Below are positions 33,837 to 42,539 of a stretch of 64,000 bases of DNA, piece after piece. The DNA lies in assembly GCA_964537685.1 (NCBI GenBank), contig CAZICM010000014.1:127260-191259 (forward strand), written 5' to 3'. This stretch comes from CAZICM01 sp964537685. Its GTDB lineage: Bacteria; Myxococcota_A; Polyangia; Polyangiales; Polyangiaceae. The notes below the pieces were generated by a model. The model worked only from the letters and a program-made list of their open reading frames with translations. It ran no database searches and was not told the origin of the DNA. How positions within the stretch are numbered: position 1 is the first letter of the stretch; every line of letters begins with the position of its first letter. The position numbers and the translations under genes are program-made.

Positions 33837-35219
33837 ATGCGAAAGATCATAAGCCTTTTCGTTCTCCCTTTGGTTGCATTGGCCTGCCAACCTGCCGAGG
33901 AGAAGGACACCGCACAAACACCTCAAGAGCAGCCGCAAGTGGTGGATTTGGGGAGTTGTGTGTATACCAATCGCTTCTCAAAGCTTGAAGAATGCCGAGA
34001 ATATAAGGGCGATGGCTGGACGGTGGAGTCTGTGAACTCCGATTGCAAGGGACAGCAAGGGGATATTCAGGCGGGAAGCTGCGATTATGCGACGAACCTG
34101 GGCACATGTGTGCTGACCTTGGATGAAACGCAGCAAATTCATGTGATTGCCCCGGGGAATGACGCTTCTCAATGCAGTGGCTTGAAGATGGGCTGTGAGG
34201 TGTTTGGCGGCGGGAAGTTTGAGCCGACGGAAATCTGTATGGGCGATCCTCCGCCTCCCGATCCCAATGCCGGTGTGTTTCAGTGGCCTGAGTTGACCTG
34301 CAAAGAGCCGCTTCCTGGGGAGGCACCCGGGCAGGGGGCCAATGGTCAGGTTTGTACATGGTCGATGATTGGCGCTTGTACCGAACCTGGGCGTAAATTC
34401 GCGGATTATTCAAGCTGTGAGCCGGTGTGGAATCAGCGGCCCTATTATCCTGTGCCACCTCCGCCGCCTCCCGCGATGGCGGATAATCGGATGCAAGATG
34501 CTGCATATGCCAAGGAAGTCGCGTGGGTGAAGGAGCAGGTTGAGGCATGTGGGTGTGTATGTTGTCATGCCGATAGCAAGACGCCTCAAGGAGCAGCGGT
34601 TTGGGATGTTGAGGCGGCGAATAACTGGATCAATACGTTTACGCCCGAGGGTTTGGCGATGATGGGAGGCTTTTTGAATTCTGATCCTTTGGGTGCCTAT
34701 CCAGCCGAGCAGAACAATGGTTTTTCCAGGGACGAAACAGGCATGCCGACGACCGATCCAGCCCGTATGAAGGCATTTTTTGAAAAGGAGCTGATCTATC
34801 GCGGCGAAAACCCGGCAGATTATTTGGATGATACCCCGATTCCAGAGGTCTTGTATAATCAGTTGAACTATACGCCCTCGGCTTGTGTAAACGGGGAAGG
34901 CATTGCGGACGATGGTACGATTCAGTGGGGAAATGACTATGCCCGCTATATCTATGTCCTTTCAAAAGACGCGAAGAGCCCGGGCGTTCCTCCGAATTTG
35001 GATCTGCCGGAAGGGACGATGATGCGTATCGATGTGTCGTATAAAGCGGCGCCGTTAAAGAGCGGTGAAGTCAAGTATGGCGTGCTTCCTGCGAATACCA
35101 AATATGGTTATCCGGCGGATGGTTCGGAGCCCGCTCCGCTGGTGAAGGGCGAAGTTTATTATTTGTATGCGCTCGCCGATATCGGCGCGCCCGTGACCAG
35201 GTGCCTGTTCCAATATTGA
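33837..35219 (+). CDS. Putative lipoprotein with CxCxCCH motif
   Basis: 460 residues from the ATG at 33837 (another ATG four codons earlier). The signal peptide ends in ALAC, a lipobox-like site. The first 200 residues have several cysteines and a Pro-rich linker (PVPPPPPPA). Around residue 240, EACGCVCCHADS contains CVCCH, which fits the c-type haem attachment pattern CxxCH, although the extra Cys also allows metal binding. It is followed by GFSRDETGMPTTDPARM and a conserved-looking FFEKELIYRG. The C-terminal 100 residues are beta-rich. The gene converges on a copper monooxygenase-like lipoprotein gene with one base between the stops. Confidence 0.75.
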   Translation: MRKIISLFVLPLVALACQPAEEKDTAQTPQEQPQVVDLGSCVYTNRFSKLEECREYKGDGWTVESVNSDCKGQQGDIQAGSCDYATNLGTCVLTLDETQQIHVIAPGNDASQCSGLKMGCEVFGGGKFEPTEICMGDPPPPDPNAGVFQWPELTCKEPLPGEAPGQGANGQVCTWSMIGACTEPGRKFADYSSCEPVWNQRPYYPVPPPPPPAMADNRMQDAAYAKEVAWVKEQVEACGCVCCHADSKTPQGAAVWDVEAANNWINTFTPEGLAMMGGFLNSDPLGAYPAEQNNGFSRDETGMPTTDPARMKAFFEKELIYRGENPADYLDDTPIPEVLYNQLNYTPSACVNGEGIADDGTIQWGNDYARYIYVLSKDAKSPGVPPNLDLPEGTMMRIDVSYKAAPLKSGEVKYGVLPANTKYGYPADGSEPAPLVKGEVYYLYALADIGAPVTRCLFQY

Positions 35220-35220
35220 T

Positions 35221-36240
35221 CTACTTAAGTTCGGGCAGTTTGAGCACCAAGCATTGATCTGGCCCTTCGGCTAGGCCCGTATAGGTTGTTTCATAAGGCC
35301 AGGCATACCCAAACGCCATACACATTTCATTATCGCCTACGCCTTCCACGATGGTCTTGTTCATCGTATTGTGCCACTTGCATGAAAAGCGAAGGCCATC
35401 TCCCTGCGATAAATCAATACCAGGGTCGTATTGAACCATGACGCCGTTGTCGGGATCGTAGCCTTTGGATTCCAGGAACTTTTGGCCGTCAAAGGTGCCG
35501 CCCATAAACTCCATGGTGAACTCGACGCCCAACCGGTGCATATGGGGAAGGACATTCACAACGTGCATCGGCTCGGGAATGCGGCAGCCTCCAACCGCGG
35601 TGAGCTCGCTTTGAGGCGCTATCTCAAATCCCTTTAAACTAAGGAAAAATGGAGCGAGCAAATGTTCGACGCTGGCTTCGTCGATGGTATACCATTCATA
35701 GCGCGGGGCAAGCGTGATGGGTTCAAGCGATGTATTGAGATAATGCATCCGGGCGACGACTTCATAGCCATCTTGAACGGGAAATCCCATTCCATCCGGG
35801 AAGCTTTGCCATTCTTCGCCCGATATTTGGGTCGATGAGCCAAAGAGCACAGCTCCGCCTTCGATAACGTCGTTGGCAGGGTTTCGATGTTCGTCTTCGG
35901 GGCAGAGCCTAAAGCCTTCTCCGGTCTTCTTTCGGGTTGTGATATTGCCGTGGTGTAATCCTAGGGGCGTTGTTAATTTGCCCCCACCAACGATATGGGA
36001 AGGGCCTGTAAGCTCGAGGGGAAGAATGTAGCAGGGTTCGCTTTCTTCCCCGGGGGCAAGTGTTACTTCGGGAACTTGAATGGAAAATCCGCCGACCACG
36101 TTGGCAGGAGGCGAAGCTTTTGGCTTTTGGCCTTTGGAATACGTGGGGGCGGGTGAGATTTCTTCGGCGCTGTTGCAAGCGGGAAGCGCCGATAGCCCGA
36201 CAAACGAGATGAACAAGGCGGAGCGTGCGTATCGAGGCAT
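35221..36240 (-). CDS. Lipoprotein resembling copper type II monooxygenases (PHM-like)
   Basis: 339 residues from the ATG at 36240; a GTG two codons earlier is also possible. The signal peptide ends in LPAC. The mature part matches the two-domain fold of ascorbate-dependent Cu(II) monooxygenases: HHGNITT (paired His of one copper site), RMHYLN (third His), LPHMHRLG (His-x-His of the second site) and DNEMCMAFGYAWP (Met ligand). All expected copper ligands are thus visible. Bacterial relatives are uncharacterised but are common in Myxococcota. The target could be a peptide or a small molecule in the periplasm. The CxCCH lipoprotein encoded head-to-head is a candidate redox partner by position only. 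Confidence 0.82.
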   Translation of the reverse strand: MPRYARSALFISFVGLSALPACNSAEEISPAPTYSKGQKPKASPPANVVGGFSIQVPEVTLAPGEESEPCYILPLELTGPSHIVGGGKLTTPLGLHHGNITTRKKTGEGFRLCPEDEHRNPANDVIEGGAVLFGSSTQISGEEWQSFPDGMGFPVQDGYEVVARMHYLNTSLEPITLAPRYEWYTIDEASVEHLLAPFFLSLKGFEIAPQSELTAVGGCRIPEPMHVVNVLPHMHRLGVEFTMEFMGGTFDGQKFLESKGYDPDNGVMVQYDPGIDLSQGDGLRFSCKWHNTMNKTIVEGVGDNEMCMAFGYAWPYETTYTGLAEGPDQCLVLKLPELK

Positions 36241-36341
36241 AAACACCAAAACTCCTTGTGAGGGGGAGAACAAGGCTAGAAGTAGCTCAAGCGCATGTCA
36301 ATTTTATTTTTATTGGGTGGACGCTGTGTTAGGGTGTTCCG

Positions 36342-36992
36342 ATGAAACTCTACGGATATTGGCGGAGCACGGCGACATGGCGCGTGCGCATTGGGCTTTC
36401 CTACAAGCAGATTCCCTATGAATACGAGGCGGTGAATCTGAGGAAGGAGAAGGGCGATCAACACAGTGATGGCTATAAGGAGAAGAATCCGATGAGCCAG
36501 GTGCCTCTGCTCGAGTTTAACGATCCCAAGTCGGGGCGGCAGGTGAAGCTTACGCAGTCGGTTGCCATTTTGGAGTATTTGGAGGAGAGTTTTGGAGGGG
36601 TGCCGCTTTTGCCGAAGGAGCCGGTGGCCCGGGCCAAGGCGCGGCAAATTGCGGAGCTTGTCAATGCGGGGATTCAGCCGCTCCAGAATCTGTCCGTGAA
36701 CCAGTATGTGAAGAATCAGCTTCAGGGCGATGAAAAGGCGTGGACCACGCATTGGGTGCAGAAGGGTTTGGTTGCGCTCGAAGCCTTGGTCAAAGAAAGC
36801 GCGGGACGCTTTTCGGTGGGGGATTCTGTATCGATGGGAGATTTGTTTATTGTGCCAGAGCTGTATTATGCGCGCACTTTTCCTATGCCTCTGGAGGCAT
36901 ATCCAACGCTGCTCAGGATTGAAGCGGCGTGTATGGCCCTGCCGGCCTTTGTATCCGCACATGCGGAGAATCAGCCGGATGCTCCCAAGTAG
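36342..36992 (+). CDS. maiA: Maleylacetoacetate isomerase / zeta-class glutathione transferase
   Basis: 216 residues. The N-terminal thioredoxin-like domain begins KLYGYWRSTATWRVRIGL, the zeta-class active-site region. The usual SSC(x)(x)WRVR is RSTATWRVR here, so the first Ser is kept and the Cys is Ala. NPMSQVPLLEF and LTQSVAILEYLEE form the glutathione site, and the C-terminal helical domain contains GRFSVGDSVSMGDLFIVP. MaiA isomerises maleylacetoacetate in tyrosine catabolism. No fumarylacetoacetase or homogentisate gene is adjacent. Confidence 0.9.
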   Translation: MKLYGYWRSTATWRVRIGLSYKQIPYEYEAVNLRKEKGDQHSDGYKEKNPMSQVPLLEFNDPKSGRQVKLTQSVAILEYLEESFGGVPLLPKEPVARAKARQIAELVNAGIQPLQNLSVNQYVKNQLQGDEKAWTTHWVQKGLVALEALVKESAGRFSVGDSVSMGDLFIVPELYYARTFPMPLEAYPTLLRIEAACMALPAFVSAHAENQPDAPK

Positions 36993-37016
36993 GGAGGCAT
37001 ATTATTTGCTCAAATA

Positions 37017-37036
37017 GGGGTGGCGGCCGCCACCCC
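37017..37036. repeat. Perfect 20-bp GC-rich palindrome
   Basis: The twenty bases are fully self-complementary (GGGGTGGCGG and its exact complement, no central loop). They are followed by AAAAA and a second GC-rich repeat (TGGCGGCGCCA, 37042-37052). The element lies in the 134-base gap between maiA and yifB. With no T-run on the plus strand it is not a typical terminator; a protein binding site or a dispersed palindrome are other options. Confidence 0.5.
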
Positions 37037-37126
37037 AAAAATGGCGGCGCCACCCCCACGCCCTTAAAAAAGATCGAAAATTCCCGTAAAAATTAGTTGG
37101 CACGGCCCTCGCTATAAAGGCCGGAC

Positions 37127-38677
37127 ATGCAGGCGACGGCGTTGACTTTTTCGCTGGAAGGACTGGAAGCATGTCCGGTTCGTGTAGAAGTGGATTCGGG
37201 CCGGGGGCCTTCGGCTTTTCAATTGGTGGGCCTGGCCGAGGTTAGTGTTCGCGAGAGCCGGGTGAGGGTGAAGGCGGCTCTTCAGCAGATCGGCGTGGAT
37301 TTGGATGAGTATGTGATTACGGTGAATTTGGCTCCGGCCGATCTTCGGAAAAACGGTGGAGCCTTTGATTTGGCCATCGCAATGGCTGTGTTGGGGGCGC
37401 TGGGGCATGTTTCGGATGAAGATTTAAAGGGAATCGCTTTTTTAGGAGAGCTTTCTCTTTCGGGTTTGATTCGGCCGGTGAGGGGTGTTTTGCCTGCGCT
37501 GTGGGGGGCGAAGGCTCAGGGGACGACGAGGGCCATTGTTCCTCGGGAAAATGGAAGCGAAGCATCGTGCGTGCCGGGCATTGCCGTGAAGATGGTCACG
37601 CATTTGTCGGAGTTGTTCGAGCATTTTAAGAAGGGGAAGCCTTTGGAAGAGGCCAAGGGGCCGCCGATCTTTCCCGCCGCCTCTCCGGCCGATGTGGTCG
37701 ATTTATCCGAGGTTCGGGGGCAATATGGTGCACGCAGAGCCTTGGAAATTGCCGCGGCTGGGGGGCATAATCTAATAATGATGGGGCCTCCTGGTAGTGG
37801 GAAGACGATGCTGGCGCGCCGGCTTCCAACGATTATGCCGCCGATGCGCTTTGAGGAGGCACTGGAGGTTTCGGCCATTCACTCGGTGGCTGGGCTTTTG
37901 TCGTCGGAGCAGGGGCTGGTGGCGTTTAGGCCCTTTCGGGCGCCTCATCATACGGTCAGCGCGGCGGGTCTGGTGGGTGGGGGCGATCCTGTGCGGCCCG
38001 GTGAGGTGTCATTGGCTCATAACGGTTGTCTGTTTTTGGATGAATTGTTCGAATTTCGAAGGAGTGTGCTCGAGGCGCTGAGGCAACCGATGGAGGATGG
38101 TGCCGTTACAGTGTGCAGGGCTCGGGCTCGGGTGACATTTCCGGCGCGGGCGTTGATTGTGGCGGCCGTAAACCCTTGTCCATGTGGTTTTTACGGCGAT
38201 CGCATGGGGCGCTGTGGCTGTACGGTTGAACGGGTTAGGGCCTATCGGATGAAATTGTCGGGACCCTTGGTAGATCGGGTGGATTTGCACATTCAATTGC
38301 CACCGGTAGATTTGGGGAGTTTGAGGGCTCAATCGGGACGAATTGGCGAGAGTTCGAGCTTGGTGAGGGAGAGGGTGGAGAAGGCGAGGGCGATTCAAGT
38401 GGGGAGGCGCGGGGCGGGTGAAGTGAAGGGGGGCAGCAATGCGGAGCTGAGTTTAAGGGAATTGGAGCGCGTTGCGAAGCCCGATGAGCCGGGGGAGCAA
38501 ATTTTGGCAAAAGCCGCGTTAACATTGGGTCTTTCGGCGCGGGCTTATGGGAAAGTGCTTCGTGTGGCGAGAACCATCGCCGATTTGGAAGGGAGCACGG
38601 GTGTGCTCGCAAAACATGTGTCCGAGGCCGTGTGTTACCGCATTTTGGACAGGGAAGTGCAGGGTATAGCGGCTTAG
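37127..38677 (+). CDS. comM: YifB/ComM family AAA+ ATPase (magnesium chelatase-like)
   Basis: 516 residues. The N-terminal ChlI-like domain has SAFQLVGLAEVSVRESRVRVK and VNLAPADLRKNG. The AAA+ core has Walker A GPPGSGKT at 220-227, a sensor/Walker B region (GCLFLDELFEF) and the CPCGFYGD cysteine motif of the family. The C-terminal domain (SARAYGKVLRVARTIADLEG) is the Mg-chelatase C domain. ComM promotes branch migration during natural transformation. Whether this organism is transformable is unknown, but recA and ssb follow directly on the same strand. Confidence 0.95.
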   Translation: MQATALTFSLEGLEACPVRVEVDSGRGPSAFQLVGLAEVSVRESRVRVKAALQQIGVDLDEYVITVNLAPADLRKNGGAFDLAIAMAVLGALGHVSDEDLKGIAFLGELSLSGLIRPVRGVLPALWGAKAQGTTRAIVPRENGSEASCVPGIAVKMVTHLSELFEHFKKGKPLEEAKGPPIFPAASPADVVDLSEVRGQYGARRALEIAAAGGHNLIMMGPPGSGKTMLARRLPTIMPPMRFEEALEVSAIHSVAGLLSSEQGLVAFRPFRAPHHTVSAAGLVGGGDPVRPGEVSLAHNGCLFLDELFEFRRSVLEALRQPMEDGAVTVCRARARVTFPARALIVAAVNPCPCGFYGDRMGRCGCTVERVRAYRMKLSGPLVDRVDLHIQLPPVDLGSLRAQSGRIGESSSLVRERVEKARAIQVGRRGAGEVKGGSNAELSLRELERVAKPDEPGEQILAKAALTLGLSARAYGKVLRVARTIADLEGSTGVLAKHVSEAVCYRILDREVQGIAA

Positions 38678-38841
38678 AGGGCGCCCTGTGGGACGCTCTC
38701 TTCGTTCAAAGGCTTTTTCAATTGCATTTGATTGCGGTGCAATTGGGAAGACATGCAGTGCAATAGGCCGTTCCCGGCGGCTTAAGGGGTTTCTTTGTGC
38801 ATTGGACGGGGCAATGCATGGGTTGAAAGAGAGAGAAGACA

Positions 38842-39894
38842 ATGAGCATGATAGCTGAAATCGCGGAGAAGTTGCGTTCACTGAAGTCGGTTGTGGGTTC
38901 GATTGAGAAGCAGTTTGGCAAGGGAGCGATTATGGCGCTGGGGGATGAAGAGGGGGCGGAATCTGTGCGTGTGATTCCGACGGGATCGCTGGCGCTGGAT
39001 TCGGCGATGGGGACTGGAGGTTATCCCCGGGGCCGTATTGTCGAGATTTTCGGGCCGGAATCGTCGGGAAAAACAACGCTGACCTTGCATGCGATGCGGG
39101 AGGCTCAGCGGGGGGGTGGTGTTGCTGCGTTTATCGATGCGGAGCATGCTTTTGATGTGAATTATGCGCGGGCCATCGGTGTGGATACGGAGCGTTTGCT
39201 GGTGTCGCAGCCGGACAGCGGCGAGCAGGCGCTGGAGATTGTCGATTCGTTGGTGAATTCCGGCGCGGTCGATGTAATTGTGGTGGATTCGGTGGCGGCT
39301 TTAACGCCCAAGGCTGAAATTGAAGGGGAAATGGGTGATGCGCACATGGGTCTGCAGGCGCGGCTGATGAGTCAGGCGCTGCGCAAGCTGACGGCTGTTT
39401 CGCACCGCACGGATACGACGCTGATTTTTATCAATCAGCTCAGGCAAAAAATTGGCGTGCCGTTTGGCAATCCGGAGACGACAACGGGCGGTAATGCGTT
39501 GAAATTCTATGCGAGCGTGCGGCTGGATGTTCGCAGGCTGGGTCCTGTGAAGGTGGGCGACGAAGCGATTGGATCGAGAACCAGGGTGAAGGTGGTGAAA
39601 AATAAGATGGCGCCGCCTTTTAAGGAGGCAGAATTCGATATTCGCTGGGGAATGGGTATCGATTCAACGGCGGATTTAATTGATTACGGGGTGTTGATGG
39701 GCGTTATCGATAAGAGCGGGGCTCATTTGTCCTTCGGAGGGGAGCATATCGGGCAAGGGCGGGAAAGAGCCAGGGAAGCCTTGAATACAAGGCCGGCGCT
39801 CGCGGCTGGAGTTAGGTCGGCGGTCGAGGCGGCGATGAAGAGGGTCCGGGATGCAGAAGTCAAGGCTTCGGCGGCGATGGCCGAGGCCAGTTAG
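38842..39894 (+). CDS. recA: Recombinase RecA
   Basis: 350 residues, with a purine-rich ribosome site (GAGAGAGAAG) before the ATG. Walker A is GPESSGKT at residues 71-78, followed by FIDAEHAFD, Walker B VIVVDSVAAL, loop 1 EIEGEMGDAHMGLQARLMSQALRK and loop 2 region FGNPETTTGGNALKFYAS. The C-terminal tail is Ala-rich and short. RecA makes filaments on single-stranded DNA for homologous recombination and LexA cleavage. I see no convincing LexA box in the 164 bases upstream. Confidence 0.98.
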   Translation: MSMIAEIAEKLRSLKSVVGSIEKQFGKGAIMALGDEEGAESVRVIPTGSLALDSAMGTGGYPRGRIVEIFGPESSGKTTLTLHAMREAQRGGGVAAFIDAEHAFDVNYARAIGVDTERLLVSQPDSGEQALEIVDSLVNSGAVDVIVVDSVAALTPKAEIEGEMGDAHMGLQARLMSQALRKLTAVSHRTDTTLIFINQLRQKIGVPFGNPETTTGGNALKFYASVRLDVRRLGPVKVGDEAIGSRTRVKVVKNKMAPPFKEAEFDIRWGMGIDSTADLIDYGVLMGVIDKSGAHLSFGGEHIGQGRERAREALNTRPALAAGVRSAVEAAMKRVRDAEVKASAAMAEAS

Positions 39895-40012
39895 GCGAGG
39901 CGATTACCCGGGGGAGAGCGCGATCACAATAGGCTGGGCGCTCTCCTCGGGTTCAATTGAATCGAATTGGACTGTGTTTTTATCGGAATATTTTGGAGAG
40001 AGCGGTGATGTC

Positions 40013-40522
40013 ATGGCAGATGGATTGAATCGGGTTATTTTGTTGGGTAATTTGGGCAGCGATCCGGAGTTGCGATTTACAGCGGCGGGAACCGCGGTGC
40101 TTACGATGCGCTTGGCCACCAACGAATCCTTTTTGGATAAGAAGAGGGAAGTCCAATCCCGGACGGATTGGCACACCGTGGTGGTGTGGGGACCGCGCGC
40201 CGAGGCGCTGGCCAAGATTTTGACCAAGGGAACCGGTGTGCTGGTCGAAGGCGGGCTCCGCACGACAAGCTATGAAAAAGACAATATAAAGCGCTATCGG
40301 ACAGAGGTGCATGCCAGGGAGGTGTGTATTGCAAGCACTCGAAGGCAGGCGCCGTTGGCTGATCACGACGAGGACTTGATGTTGCATGCTTCTGGAATTG
40401 GGCAGCATGACGATGAGTTGGTGCTGGCCAAACCCTTGAGCCGCAATAGTCACGGCAATGGAAAACAGCCGCCTATTTCAATCCCCGTCGACTTTGAAAC
40501 CGTCGCGGATATGCCATTCTGA
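40013..40522 (+). CDS. ssb: Single-stranded DNA-binding protein
   Basis: 169 residues from the ATG at 40013; the open frame before it overlaps the end of recA and is not SSB-like. The OB fold is clear: LNRVILLGNLGSDPELRF, WHTVVVWGPRAEALAKIL, GTGVLVEGGLRTTSYE. The C terminus lacks the usual Gly/Gln-rich linker and ends ADMPF, a weak form of the acidic DDDIPF-type tip that recruits partners. It may be an accessory SSB or a divergent main copy. It is directly downstream of recA. Confidence 0.93.
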   Translation: MADGLNRVILLGNLGSDPELRFTAAGTAVLTMRLATNESFLDKKREVQSRTDWHTVVVWGPRAEALAKILTKGTGVLVEGGLRTTSYEKDNIKRYRTEVHAREVCIASTRRQAPLADHDEDLMLHASGIGQHDDELVLAKPLSRNSHGNGKQPPISIPVDFETVADMPF

Positions 40523-40540
40523 TTAAATTGTTTATATAAT

Positions 40541-41743
40541 TTATCGGATTAAGTTCAGTGCGATGCGGGCGCTCGTGAGAAAGGCATAGGCGGAGAGCAA
40601 TTCTTTCTGAGGGAGGGTGAGTTCTGTTTGGGCTTTGCGGAGGAAGGAGCGAAAGCTCAGGGTTTGGGGGCCTCCGAGCCCGAGTAGAAGGGGCAGCGCC
40701 ACGCGGGCTTCCGGGTTGTTTGGGGATTCGGTGAGTAAGGCCGTTTCTGTGAGGATTTGGCTAAAGAGTTCTTCGCACAGGGCGCAGGCGTCGCTGGTCT
40801 TGTGTTCTTGGATGGCCAATTCGAGGCGCAGGACGCTATTTCGATGAGATTGGGGCCATAGCTCAGCGAATGAAAATCCTTTGGGATTGGATGGAACTAA
40901 GGTTGGTTTGTCGCCGGATTCGGGTCTTCGGATGGTGGCGGGAAGGAGGTCGGAGCTCTGCGCGACGGAGCGAATGGCGGCGGACTGGGAATCTTGAACG
41001 GTGTCGGGCGAGAGATTTTGAAAGGTGTCGTTGGGGTCGGGGAGGCGGGCAACGACGACATCGTTGGGAGGTGCGGCGGGAGATGCATTGCGAATCGCCA
41101 TTGCAAGTCCGCCTTCAATGGACGAGGCGAGTTCGATTTTTTCTTCTTGGAACTCGGGAAGCTTTAATTCAAAGGCTTTGAGCACTTCTTCGCAGATTTT
41201 TTCGAGGGCTTCGTAGACGCCTTCGCCGATGCGCGCGCTGGTGGGCACCGATGGCGCGCCCCAGGGATTGAGAATGCTGTCGAGTTCTTCAACGGGCAAA
41301 AGATCGGGCAGGTCGCGCTTGTTGTGCTGAAAGACGATGGGAATTTGCGAGATGTCTTTGCCTTGTTCGCGCAGGTTTTCCTTGAGGTTCTCGAGGCTTT
41401 CAAGGTTGGCGTCGGCGCGGGCGATTTGCGAATCGCTCACAAATACGATGCCGTCCGCGCCTGTGATGACGAGTTTGCGTGTGGAGTTGAAGTAGACCTG
41501 GCCCGGTACGGTGAAGAGCTGAAGCCTGACGTTCATGCCGCGTACAGGCGGAAGGCGCATGGGCAGAAAATCGAAATACAGCGTGCGATCGACGGGCGTG
41601 GCGAGCGATACGAGCTTGCCGCGGTGTTCAGGTTTGGCCGTGGCGTGAAGGTATTCGAGGGTTGTGGTTTTGCCGCTGAGCCCTGGGCCGTAATAGACGA
41701 TTTTAAAAACGAGCTCGCGGGCTAGGGCGTTGACAGATGCCAT
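40541..41743 (-). CDS. MglA-like small GTPase with ~200-residue C-terminal extension
   Basis: 400 residues. Residues 1-195 are an MglA-type Ras-like GTPase: P-loop GPGLSGKT at 19-26, TVPGQ at 78-82 with Thr78 in place of the usual Asp (as in Myxococcus MglA), NKRD at 141-144 and SAR at 169-171. Residues about 200-400 are an added part, first a Ser/Pro-rich linker and then a mainly helical domain (about 285-395). MglA controls polarity and gliding motility in Myxococcus. The extension is not in canonical 195-residue MglA, so this is probably a paralogue with a different output. No MglB-type GAP is adjacent. It converges on ssb with 18 AT-rich bases between stops. Confidence 0.9.
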   Translation of the reverse strand: MASVNALARELVFKIVYYGPGLSGKTTTLEYLHATAKPEHRGKLVSLATPVDRTLYFDFLPMRLPPVRGMNVRLQLFTVPGQVYFNSTRKLVITGADGIVFVSDSQIARADANLESLENLKENLREQGKDISQIPIVFQHNKRDLPDLLPVEELDSILNPWGAPSVPTSARIGEGVYEALEKICEEVLKAFELKLPEFQEEKIELASSIEGGLAMAIRNASPAAPPNDVVVARLPDPNDTFQNLSPDTVQDSQSAAIRSVAQSSDLLPATIRRPESGDKPTLVPSNPKGFSFAELWPQSHRNSVLRLELAIQEHKTSDACALCEELFSQILTETALLTESPNNPEARVALPLLLGLGGPQTLSFRSFLRKAQTELTLPQKELLSAYAFLTSARIALNLIR

Positions 41744-41764
41744 GAGGTGTTACGCATCAATAAT

Positions 41765-42439
41765 CTATTTCTGGCCGCTTAGAATTTGGTCCTTGCCGTC
41801 TTGCACGATGTTGAGAACAAGGGCGGCGGAGCCTTTCTTGGCCTGGAAATAATCGAGGCGAAGCGCATGGGTGCCAGCCTTGAGTTCCGTTTGGCCCGCG
41901 GCGGTCTTGGCCGTGTGAAGGCCGTCGTTATCGATGACTTTCTTGCCGTCGATGTAAAGAATCGCGCCGTCGTCCGACTCGAGTTTGAATTGCCATGTGG
42001 CGTTGGTAGGTACGCTGAAGTTGCCTTCGTATCGGATGGCAAACCACTCTTCCTGGATGAGGGCACCAGGAAATCCGCCGCTAAATGTGGCTGCGCGGAT
42101 ATTAAAATTGTCGGTGAAGAGCGTGGCGAAAGGAATCATGGAGCCCAAGTCGGGCATCTTGGTGGTGCTTTCGGGAATGACATAGGCATGGCCTCGGAAT
42201 GCGCCGCCCGTGCCGTTGCCGAAGACGGTGGGTGCGCTGATACGAGGCGCAAGGTCGGCGGCGGGCTGGGTTTGCGCGGGTTTTGCCGTGCTTGCGGGTT
42301 TGGCGGCGGCCGTGTTTCCAGCCGGTTTTTGGGCTTGTTTTGGATCGGCGTCTGAACCTGTCTTGAGGGTGAAGGTGCAGCCCGCGAGAAGAAGTAAAGC
42401 GAATGCGCTGAAGGCGGTTTTTGCGGAGTTTGCAAGCAT
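41765..42439 (-). CDS. Lipoprotein with PA14 domain
   Basis: 224 residues. Signal peptide with lipobox LLLAGC, then a Lys/Ala/Pro/Gln linker (about 25-65), then a PA14 domain (about 85-222) with RYEGNFSVP, FKLESDDGAILYIDGKKVID and the calcium-site Asp pair (ESDDGA). PA14 domains bind carbohydrates, so the protein may attach polysaccharide or glycan at the cell surface. It is transcribed in the same direction as the upstream rhomboid gene. Confidence 0.9.
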   Translation of the reverse strand: MLANSAKTAFSAFALLLLAGCTFTLKTGSDADPKQAQKPAGNTAAAKPASTAKPAQTQPAADLAPRISAPTVFGNGTGGAFRGHAYVIPESTTKMPDLGSMIPFATLFTDNFNIRAATFSGGFPGALIQEEWFAIRYEGNFSVPTNATWQFKLESDDGAILYIDGKKVIDNDGLHTAKTAAGQTELKAGTHALRLDYFQAKKGSAALVLNIVQDGKDQILSGQK

Positions 42440-42539
42440 GGCTCCAAAGGCTCCTTGTCAATTCGAACGGTTTGAATGCGTCGAAGAAGTTAAAAGGGTG
42501 CTGGCGAAGGTCTTTAGACGGGGCGTGCCGCTTTCGCAA

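Noticed and set aside
38678..38841. Search for a LexA/SOS box upstream of recA
   Set aside because: CGTTCAAAG-like bases occur, but no full two-arm site was found.
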